A DNA stretch of 64,000 bases from Ferdinandcohnia sp036962685 (GTDB lineage Bacteria > Bacillota > Bacilli > Bacillales > Bacillaceae_L), in the NCBI RefSeq assembly GCF_036962685.1, contig NZ_JBALOP010000028.1:1-64000 (forward strand), in the 5' to 3' direction. Every line of letters begins with the position of its first letter. Position 1 is the first letter of the stretch. Positions 24,560 to 30,872 of the stretch are shown piece by piece. The translations under genes and the position numbers were made by a program. The notes under the pieces are model-generated. The model saw only the letters and a list, made by a program, of their open reading frames with translations, made no database searches and was not told where the DNA came from.

Positions 24560-24901
24560 ATGATTAATCAAGTAATTTTGGTAGGAAGGCTGACCCGTGA
24601 TCCTGATTTGCGGTACACCCAGGAAGGAAAAGCGATAGCACATGTGACACTTGCAGTTAGCCGGAATTTTAAGAATGCAGGTGGTGAAATTGACACCGAT
24701 TTTGTGAACTGCACGCTTTGGCGAAAAACAGCTGAAAATACAGCAAACTTTTGTAAAAAGGGTTCTATTCTAGGTGTCACCGGACGAATCCAAACACGTA
24801 ACTATCAAAACAATGAGGGAAAAAGGGTCTATGTGACTGAAGTGTTGGCAGACTCAGTAAAATTCCTCGGTGGGAAGCCAAGGGAACTCGTTGAAAATTA
24901 A
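24560..24901 (+). CDS. ssbB: Single-stranded DNA-binding protein SsbB
   Basis: A 113-residue protein made of a single OB fold (MINQVILVGRLTRDPDLRYT, VNCTLWRKTAENTANFCKKG). It lacks the long linker and acidic DDDIPF-type tip of SsbA, which marks it as the short, competence-associated SsbB. The start is ATG 24560 after AAGGAGGTAAG; a longer in-frame frame from 24521 is rejected. ComK control is known in B. subtilis, but I could not fix a perfect ComK box here. Confidence 0.92.
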   Translation: MINQVILVGRLTRDPDLRYTQEGKAIAHVTLAVSRNFKNAGGEIDTDFVNCTLWRKTAENTANFCKKGSILGVTGRIQTRNYQNNEGKRVYVTEVLADSVKFLGGKPRELVEN

Positions 24902-24937
24902 GGTTCTTGGATGTTTTGAACTAGGGAGGAAACGATT

Positions 24938-25114
24938 ATGAACGATGATGAGATCAAAACGATTAATGAAAAGTTAAATAAGCTTGCGATGGGAATTGCT
25001 TTGCATCTGGAAACGTTACAAGGCCAAATTGGTGATAGAATGGATCAGATTGATAGAACCTACAATGAACGGCTTTTGCAAGTCAATCAAATTTTAGAAG
25101 GGAAGCGCTTATAA
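24938..25114 (+). CDS. Small coiled-coil protein downstream of ssbB
   Basis: A 58-residue, highly charged ORF (MNDDEIKTINEKLNKLAMGI at its N-terminus) with a clean GGGAGGA ribosome site, 36 bases after ssbB. Leucine and isoleucine spacing suggests one amphipathic coiled coil. It is not a shadow of any other frame and is probably co-transcribed with ssbB. No family recognised. Confidence 0.6.
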   Translation: MNDDEIKTINEKLNKLAMGIALHLETLQGQIGDRMDQIDRTYNERLLQVNQILEGKRL

Positions 25115-25260
25115 TATGAAACCTGTAAAAAAGAGATTTAGAATATGAAAAATTTTCACAAACCCACTATCCATGTACCTCGCAACAAGAAGCCTCGGTC
25201 GTCTTTTCAAAAATGATTCCTCTAGAGATAGATGGATACTTCGGTAATTCCTCATTTTTT

Positions 25261-25285
25261 GCCAATCATGGTCTCAACATGGTTG
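25261..25285 (+). terminator. Rho-independent terminator after the ssbB unit
   Basis: GCCAATCATG pairs with CATGGTTGGC and runs into T6. The stretch before it (25115-25260) shows no gene. Confidence 0.85.
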
Positions 25286-25358
25286 GCTTTTTTCTTATTC
25301 ATATAATAGAACGTTTGTTCCTTAATGTCAATGTGTTGGATAAACTTTTATTTTAGCG

Positions 25359-25388
25359 TTGACAACAAAAGTGTATTAATCATATAAT
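25359..25388 (+). promoter_or_regulatory. Sigma A promoter of the GntR-ABC operon
   Basis: TTGACA (25359-25364), an 18-bp spacer and a perfect TATAAT (25383-25388). The -10 box lies inside the first palindromic operator, which fits direct repression. Confidence 0.8.
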
Positions 25389-25492
25389 ACATAGTGTATT
25401 AACCAATTGGTACACGATGTATTTTTTTATTATGACTGTATGGTGTGATTAATACAGTTTTTTTATAAGTGGTGTATTAACCCCTTGATACA
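25372..25492. promoter_or_regulatory. Three 20-bp palindromic operators
   Basis: TGTATTAATCATATAATACA (25372-25391), TGTATTAACCAATTGGTACA (25395-25414) and TGTATTAACCCCTTGATACA (25473-25492) share TGTATTA at the left and an inverted TAATACA-like arm at the right. The first covers the -10 box and the third sits 29 bases before the regulator's start. They are the likely binding sites of the GntR protein encoded next. Confidence 0.8.
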
Positions 25493-25520
25493 GGGAGACG
25501 AATTTATAGGAGTTGGGTCT

Positions 25521-25886
25521 ATGGATGTCAAGTTTAATAATCGGGATCCTGTGTACGTGCAAGTTATTCAGTATTTTAAGGAGCAAATTGCAAAAGGCTT
25601 TTTTGAACCAGGACAGGAGATTCCGTCAAGAAGAGAGTTAGCGAATCGGTTGAAAATAAATCCGAATACGGCGCAGCGGGCGTATAAAGAAATGGAGGAA
25701 CAAGGATTGATTTTTACGGAAGGCAATTTACCTAGTCGAATAACGAAGGATGAAGAGGTATTGAAAATGGTTCGCGAGGAATTAATTTTGGATGCAGTTT
25801 CTACATTTATTCAATCAGTTCGGTCGATTAACGTGCCATTAAAAGAGGTAATGAATTTAGTTGAAAAAGAGTACGAAAAAGAATAG
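25521..25886 (+). CDS. GntR family regulator, YtrA subfamily
   Basis: A 121-residue short GntR protein: winged helix (about 8-75; IPSRRELANRLKINPNTAQRAYKEME) followed by only about 45 residues of a dimerising tail, the hallmark of the YtrA subfamily. ATG 21521-type shorter start is used: ATG 25521 behind AGGAGTT, because the TTG at 25485 lies inside operator three. It heads an operon with an ABC transporter, as YtrA does, and probably represses itself through the three upstream palindromes. The inducing signal is unknown; YtrA-type systems often answer wall-active compounds. Confidence 0.87.
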   Translation: MDVKFNNRDPVYVQVIQYFKEQIAKGFFEPGQEIPSRRELANRLKINPNTAQRAYKEMEEQGLIFTEGNLPSRITKDEEVLKMVREELILDAVSTFIQSVRSINVPLKEVMNLVEKEYEKE

Positions 25887-25897
25887 GGGGGATTTTG

Positions 25898-26587
25898 GTG
25901 ATTGAAGTAAAAGAAGTAACGAAGAAGTTTGGCAGAAAGACTGTCCTAAAAGGAGTCTCATTTACGGCTGAAAAAGGGAAGATTACTTGCTTGATTGGGA
26001 TTAATGGTGTAGGAAAAACGACCGTCATGAAGGCGATTATGAACTTAACTCCGATTAATGGTGGAGAAATACTAATTAATGGAGAAAAAATTCATAAAGG
26101 CAGCTATGAAAAAATTACGTTTATCCCAGACACGATTACGATGCTGCCACAAATGAAAATAAAAGAAGCCTTCACATTTATGGAAGATTTCTATGACAGC
26201 TGGAATCAAAAGCGTGCGGATGAGCTTCTTGAGTTTTTTAGACTAAAAGAAACTGATCGCATTTCCGAGCTGTCTAAGGGAAATACGGCAAAGGTGAACC
26301 TAATCCTTGGACTCGCTTTGGATGTCGATTATGTCCTCATGGATGAGCCTTTTTCGGGGATTGATATTTTTAGTCGTGAACAAATTGCCGAGGTATTTAC
26401 AAGTCATTTAATTGAGGACCGTAGCGTGATCATCACAACCCACGAAATCAATGATATCGAACATTTAATTGATAAAGTTGTTTTGCTTGATGATGGTGTC
26501 GTGTTAAAAGAATTCGATACCGAAGAGGTTAGGGAGAATGAAGGCAAATCAGTGATTGATGTAATGAGAGAGGTGTATCGTGGATGA
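25898..26587 (+). CDS. ABC transporter ATP-binding protein
   Basis: A 229-residue ATPase starting at GTG 25898 behind GGGGGGAT. Walker A GINGVGKTT is near residue 35 and Walker B YVLMDEPFSGID near 148. The signature is ELSKGNTAK instead of LSGGQ, a variant seen in YtrB/YtrE-type and related exporters. It is coupled to the GntR gene (11 bases) and overlaps the membrane gene by four bases. Confidence 0.88.
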   Translation: MIEVKEVTKKFGRKTVLKGVSFTAEKGKITCLIGINGVGKTTVMKAIMNLTPINGGEILINGEKIHKGSYEKITFIPDTITMLPQMKIKEAFTFMEDFYDSWNQKRADELLEFFRLKETDRISELSKGNTAKVNLILGLALDVDYVLMDEPFSGIDIFSREQIAEVFTSHLIEDRSVIITTHEINDIEHLIDKVVLLDDGVVLKEFDTEEVRENEGKSVIDVMREVYRG

Positions 26588-27414
26588 ATCGATATTTAAA
26601 ATTAGTGAATTTCGAGTTTACTCGTTTTTGGAAACTGTATCTTGTCTTGGTTGGAATCACAGTTTTTTTTCAAGTAGTTGGTCTTATCGTTGAATCACAA
26701 TTATATCTGGGTCGAGCAAACAAAGCGATTTATGAGGATTTAGTATCGGTGAGTGATTTTATCTCACAATATGGGAAGATGTCCTTCTTTCATTTTGCTT
26801 CAACTGGTTGGTTTATCGGAACAATGATGTTTTGTGGAGCTACATTACTCATTTATGTTTTCTTTATTTGGTATCGCGATTGGCTTGGGAAGAACACGTT
26901 TAGTTATCGCTTGCTTGTGTTGCCAACGGCAAGGTTGAATATTTACTTGGCGAAAGCGACAACGATTTTACTGTTTGTTTTAGGGTTACTTGCCTTGCAG
27001 TTACTATTAATACCTTTAGAAAGTAAAGTGTTACAGTGGATGGTTCCGAACGAGTTTCGTCATGATTTAACATTGGAGGAAATTACGAATCTTTATTACT
27101 TAGAAGTCCTCTATCCAAATTCAATTATGGATTTTATCCTTTATTATGGGACTGGAATGGCAGCAGTGTGTGTGGTTTTTACAGCTATTTTGTTTGAACG
27201 TTCATATCGATTAAAAGGGATTTTTCTTGGGATTCTCTATGTTGCTGTATCGATTTTCGTCTTTTTTGCTCCAATATTTATCAATGAATTCATGATAGGT
27301 AATTATTTATTTGCAAATGAACTGTTTTACACGGTAGTTGGAACAGGATTACTTACATGGGCTGGAGCCATTTGGATTGGTAATTATCTATTGAATAAAA
27401 AAATCAGGGTTTGA
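26584..27414 (+). CDS. ABC transporter membrane protein, unknown
   Basis: A 276-residue protein with about six membrane helices (near 16-36, 85-107, 125-145, 190-210, 218-238 and 250-270) starting in an ATGA overlap with the ATPase gene. It is the only membrane partner in the operon and so the likely permease. Sequence is not close to any family I can name. Confidence 0.8.
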   Translation: MNRYLKLVNFEFTRFWKLYLVLVGITVFFQVVGLIVESQLYLGRANKAIYEDLVSVSDFISQYGKMSFFHFASTGWFIGTMMFCGATLLIYVFFIWYRDWLGKNTFSYRLLVLPTARLNIYLAKATTILLFVLGLLALQLLLIPLESKVLQWMVPNEFRHDLTLEEITNLYYLEVLYPNSIMDFILYYGTGMAAVCVVFTAILFERSYRLKGIFLGILYVAVSIFVFFAPIFINEFMIGNYLFANELFYTVVGTGLLTWAGAIWIGNYLLNKKIRV

Positions 27415-27428
27415 TAGGAGGTACACGA

Positions 27429-28604
27429 GTGAAACGATATTGGAAAATCCTTACGCTTTGTTTCATCACGGTTCTCGTGCTTGGAACGTTTTATATACAA
27501 ACTAGTTTAGCCGCTGAAGACATTCGCTTTGAATTGGAAAAAGTAAGTGGCGACGAGAATGAAGTGAAAAATCTAAAAATGAATGTCTCATATGCAGTGG
27601 AAGACTTGCATCAAAGCTTTATTATTTCTGAAAAGGAAGCAATCAATTTAAATAATCAGTCGGTTTTCAAACAATTGACTAACCTCAATACGTGGACTTC
27701 TCTTTATCCATTAGTTGAGAACCATAAACAATTTATGCGTGGGAAGCATTTATTCCCGAATAGTTTTTATGAAGATCAAGATTTAGTTGTCTATGTCAAT
27801 ATTGAGGGTAAAAGTATAAACTCTTCTACGTCGGATTTGTATTTTGATATTGAAGTATTAGATAAGAAATCAGAGGAAACGACTTCAATGACGTTTGATC
27901 TGCCTAATCATGAAAAGTATCATTGGTTCGATATTATGGATATTCAAATCGTGAATGGGGAGTTAAAAGTGATTGCGCGGGGTTCTGGAGTCAATGGTGG
28001 TGAGGATTTAATTGTTTACACGGTTGATGTAAAGAACAAGAAAATGACAAACGAGGAACTCATTTATTCTTCTCCAGAAGTGAAGAATGGTTGGTCGGGA
28101 TTTAGAGTGTTTAATGACTATTATTCAAGTCAACCTGAACAATATTTGATTTTTCTATCAGAGGCCTATGAACATGAGGATAGTGGAATGGAAGTAGAGC
28201 TAGCCAATAATAAGATGGTGTACGATATTAAAAATAACAAGATGGTAAAAATGGATTTACCTGAAGATTTTACTGGGGACTTTGATAATTCATCCATTGT
28301 AAATTCCACCATTATGGTTCCGGTTTACTCTGAAAGTGGAGTAAAGATCCTACAATATGATATTGAAACGGGAAATATCAACGAGAAACAGACTTTCGGT
28401 GTGGTAAATATGGAGAGTGATAAAGAGGCACCTTATATCAAAATACGAAATGAAAAAGTCTACACCGTGGAATCGACGGAGGATGGACATTACCTTTCAA
28501 TTAGCGATATAAATACTGGAGAATCACTATATGAAGGAAAAATCATCGTAAAAAATAAAAAAACGGAAGACTACAAACTATACTTTTACGAAATTCAAGA
28601 ATAA
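27429..28604 (+). CDS. Exported protein of the GntR-ABC operon
   Basis: A 391-residue protein with a signal peptide or anchor (about 1-28) and an otherwise soluble, beta-rich, acidic ectodomain. Repeating stretches such as IQYDIETGN and VYTVDVKNKK look propeller-like. GTG 27429 follows GGAGG. As the last gene of the operon it may be the surface sensor or substrate-binding part of the exporter. No family recognised. Confidence 0.65.
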   Translation: MKRYWKILTLCFITVLVLGTFYIQTSLAAEDIRFELEKVSGDENEVKNLKMNVSYAVEDLHQSFIISEKEAINLNNQSVFKQLTNLNTWTSLYPLVENHKQFMRGKHLFPNSFYEDQDLVVYVNIEGKSINSSTSDLYFDIEVLDKKSEETTSMTFDLPNHEKYHWFDIMDIQIVNGELKVIARGSGVNGGEDLIVYTVDVKNKKMTNEELIYSSPEVKNGWSGFRVFNDYYSSQPEQYLIFLSEAYEHEDSGMEVELANNKMVYDIKNNKMVKMDLPEDFTGDFDNSSIVNSTIMVPVYSESGVKILQYDIETGNINEKQTFGVVNMESDKEAPYIKIRNEKVYTVESTEDGHYLSISDINTGESLYEGKIIVKNKKTEDYKLYFYEIQE

Positions 28605-28610
28605 TAGGCT

Positions 28611-28638
28611 GGGACATGGGGACAGGTCCCTTGTCCCA
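28611..28638. repeat. GGGACAGGTCCC-type palindromic element
   Basis: GGGGACAGGTCCC followed by TTGTCCC forms a compact palindromic element between the exported-protein gene and the sigma-factor gene. Related copies are at 30753-30872, 38755-38800, 42489-42530 and 44135-44165. Confidence 0.8.
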
Positions 28639-28654
28639 AACTAGGGTGAGAAAA

Positions 28655-29167
28655 ATGGAGAAACATCAAATCGAACAGATTATTAATGAATATGAACCAG
28701 AACTGCGTTATGCTGCCTTTCGATATGTACGAAATTGGTCGGATGTGGATGATATTATGCAGGAAGTATTTTTGAAGATTTATTTGAAATTCCATTCTTT
28801 CAGGGATCCATCCAAGATAAAAGCATGGTTATATAGTATCACCCGTAATCAATGTATCGATTATCTACGCAGCAAGGTTGTTAAAGCCACTGTCTTAATG
28901 GATGATATCGAAGAACTGCGATTTTCAACGAATGAAACAGTAGAAAAAGAAATCGTTGAGAAGTTTGATAGAGAAACGCTATACCAACATATCGAGTCTT
29001 TGCCGAAGGATTATAAACAAACTTTATCTCTTTATTATTTTGGCGAATATTCCTATCGTGAAATTAGCTATTTATTAAGTAAAGACATTTCGTTTGTTAA
29101 AAATAAGCTGTTCAGAGGAAGGCTTATGCTGAAGAAAGTTTACGAGAACAATAAGGTAATTGTGTGA
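28655..29167 (+). CDS. ECF-type RNA polymerase sigma factor
   Basis: A 170-residue sigma-70 family protein with region 2 at about 10-78 (DVDDIMQEVFLKIYLKF, then WLYSITRNQCIDYLRSK) and region 4 at about 110-160 (YREISYLLSKDISFVKNKLF). ATG 28655 follows GGGTGAG; the longer frame from 28616 runs through the palindromic repeat and is rejected. There is no recognisable anti-sigma gene next to it: the next ORF has a different layout. Target promoters are unknown. Confidence 0.88.
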   Translation: MEKHQIEQIINEYEPELRYAAFRYVRNWSDVDDIMQEVFLKIYLKFHSFRDPSKIKAWLYSITRNQCIDYLRSKVVKATVLMDDIEELRFSTNETVEKEIVEKFDRETLYQHIESLPKDYKQTLSLYYFGEYSYREISYLLSKDISFVKNKLFRGRLMLKKVYENNKVIV

Positions 29168-29170
29168 ACA

Positions 29171-29209
29171 AAGGCCAATCATGGGAGGCAACGTGATTGG
29201 TCTTTTTTT
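29171..29209 (+). terminator. Rho-independent terminator of the sigma gene
   Basis: GGCCAATCA pairs with TGATTGGTC and runs into T7. Confidence 0.85.
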
Positions 29210-29258
29210 ATAGAGTTCTATTAAGGTATAATTATCCAATAATGACAATTTGTTGGGG

Positions 29259-29891
29259 ATGAAGAGAGTGAGAGTCGGAGTTTTATTTGGGGTTGCGATA
29301 TTAATAGGAGTTTTGCTAGGATTTTTGGATGTAGGTCAACCGACCAGTATGATCATAAGCATGATAGTCATAGTGTGTCTAACTACTTACCTATTTATTT
29401 ATCCGATTTATTGGGAGAAAAATGTAGAAAAGATAGAGGCCTATCTTAAGAAACGAAGAAAAAATCCGGCATTTAAGCTCTATTACGGGATGGGCAATCA
29501 GATTGATCAGGATGTGAAAGAAGCAACGGAAGCTTTACTTGAAAAATATAAGCATCCCGCAAAACAGGCATTGTTTAAGACTTTGTATGCATTATACGAG
29601 GATGATATTTTACGAGTGAAGAAGGACATTGAGGACATCCATCCACCACAGTATAAAGCTTATTATCAAGCAATTGTCGCTGTGGAGGAAGGTAAATTGG
29701 AGAAGGCGGCTGAGCTTTGTGATCAGGTGAAATCTGAATGGATGAAGCATGCCCTGGCTGCTGGGATCGCGAAAAAGAAAGGGAATCACGAAGAGTATGT
29801 CGCCGAGATAGGAAAAGCGTTTGAGAAAACACGAGGAATGCAAAGGTATGTCATTTATAAGCAATACGAGAAGGATTTGAAGGCAAATTAA
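29259..29891 (+). CDS. Membrane-anchored helical-repeat protein, unknown
   Basis: A 210-residue protein with two membrane helices at the N-terminus (about 5-22 and 28-48) and a soluble all-helical part (about 52-210) of TPR-like character (ALYEDDILRVKKDIEDI, EEGKLEKAAELCDQV). ATG 29259 is chosen over TTG 29250 because it gives a normal spacing to TTGGGG; GTG 29268 is also possible. No function is evident. Confidence 0.65.
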   Translation: MKRVRVGVLFGVAILIGVLLGFLDVGQPTSMIISMIVIVCLTTYLFIYPIYWEKNVEKIEAYLKKRRKNPAFKLYYGMGNQIDQDVKEATEALLEKYKHPAKQALFKTLYALYEDDILRVKKDIEDIHPPQYKAYYQAIVAVEEGKLEKAAELCDQVKSEWMKHALAAGIAKKKGNHEEYVAEIGKAFEKTRGMQRYVIYKQYEKDLKAN

Positions 29892-29909
29892 TAGAGTGTG
29901 ATTGATGGA

Positions 29910-30099
29910 ATTGCGTTATAGCTTTNNNNNNNNNNNNNNNNNNNNNNNNNNNNNNNNNNNNNNNNNNNNNNNNNNNNNNNNNNNNNNNNNNNNNGGAATT
30001 GCGTTATAGCTTTAATAATTGCGCTTTAGTGGACAGGAATTGCGTTATAGCTTTAATAATTGCGTTATAACGGAAAGGGATTGCATCTTTGATTGGACA
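29910..30099. repeat. 20.5-bp phased array, head ATTGCGTTATAG, split by a gap
   Basis: ATTGCG-type heads begin at 29998, 30018, 30039, 30059 and 30080 (steps 20, 21, 20, 21), and one more is at 29910 before the N run. Tails alternate between CTTTAATA and GGACAGGA/GGAAAGGG-like words. Confidence 0.8.
29926..29994. other. Assembly gap (69 N)
   Basis: The run of N falls inside the ATTGCGTTATAG array, so the repeat probably broke the assembly. Confidence 0.99.
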
Positions 30100-30167
30100 C
30101 TTGCCTATAAGAAGCGGGGTTTGCACCATCGGTGCCAAGAACTCCATATTCGGTGCTTCTACACAAA

Positions 30168-30198
30168 ATTAGGGTGGTGACAGCAGTCACCACCCATT
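30168..30198 (-). terminator. Terminator of the 41-residue gene
   Basis: On the reverse strand GGGTGGTGAC and GTCACCACCC form a perfect 10-bp stem with a TGCT loop, followed by TAATTTT. Confidence 0.85.
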
Positions 30199-30200
30199 GT

Positions 30201-30326
30201 TCATTTCTTCAGTTTTTCTTCGACGAGGTGGTAGAACCTTTGCCAAGGTTCGGTTTTGTCTTTGTGCTTTTCACTTGGCACAAATTTTTTTGTCTTTTTC
30301 TTTGGTTTGGTTGTTTTTTCTGCCAA
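30201..30326 (-). CDS. Small basic protein, 41 residues
   Basis: A Lys-rich ORF (AEKTTKPKKKTKKFVPSEK near the start, EPWQRFYHLVEEKLKK at the end) starting at TTG 30326, nine bases after AAAGGAG, and followed by a perfect terminator. The basic front and the amphipathic Trp/Phe/Tyr-containing end suggest nucleic-acid or membrane contact. It is too short for common ORF cut-offs. The 53-bp array begins about 25 bases upstream, so the array forms its 5' flank. No family recognised. Confidence 0.7.
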   Translation of the reverse strand: MAEKTTKPKKKTKKFVPSEKHKDKTEPWQRFYHLVEEKLKK

Positions 30327-30350
30327 ATGAATCAGCTCCTTTGGTTTTGC

Positions 30351-30710
30351 GGTATATCGTGTAGCGATTTACTAGCAGATGATATATCGCTGGCCATTTT
30401 TTGGTATATCGCAATGCAAGATTACGCGGATTGGTATACCGCTAGACGCTTTAGCGGTATATCGCGATGCAAGATTACTCGGATTGGTATATCGCTAGAC
30501 GCTTTAGCGGTATATCGCGATGCGAGATTACTTGGATTGATATATCGCTAGACGCTTTAGCGGTATATCGCGATGCAAGTTTACATTGATTGGTATACCG
30601 CTAGCGCAGTTTACGATATATCACACCGCAAGATTCTAGCCACTGATATACCGAATAGGAGTTATTCGGTATATCGATGGGTAAGATTTACGTACCCGAT
30701 AAACTGTAAA
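30351..30710. repeat. Seven-unit 53-bp tandem array, head GGTATATCGC
   Basis: Units begin at 30351, 30403, 30456, 30509, 30562, 30615 and 30668, so the step is 53 bp (52 once). Each unit has GGTATATCGC at its start and again about 30 bp in. CGCTA...TAGCG closes a hairpin across the unit border. The middle three units are nearly identical; the ends are degenerate. The repeats abut with no spacers. Period 53 is not divisible by three. Between the array and ywqA only palindromic repeats are seen. Confidence 0.9.
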
Positions 30711-30752
30711 GTCCGTTCAAGAAAAAATCCACCGGGAAATCCGATTTGGGGC

Positions 30753-30872
30753 TGACAAGGAACCAGTCCCTATCCCACCCAAATTTGGCTATTGGTAAAA
30801 AGTAGGGAAACGGCGGAACCGTCCCCATGTTTACCTGGAGCTGGGACAAGGGACCTGTCCCCCTGTCCCACT
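30753..30872. repeat. Cluster of GGGACAGGTCCC-type palindromes
   Basis: Three related segments (GGAACCAGTCCC, GGCGGAACCGTCCCC and GGGACAAGGGACCTGTCCC) lie in tandem. The last abuts the ywqA stop codon on the reverse strand and may act as its terminator. Confidence 0.75.

Noticed and set aside
30132..30551. 139-codon forward ORF over the 53-bp array
   Set aside because: It reads through repeats whose period (53) is not a multiple of three, has no ribosome site and covers the reverse-strand 41-residue gene and its terminator.
30351..30710. CRISPR array
   Set aside because: Units are contiguous 53-mers without unique spacers, and no cas gene is in the window.
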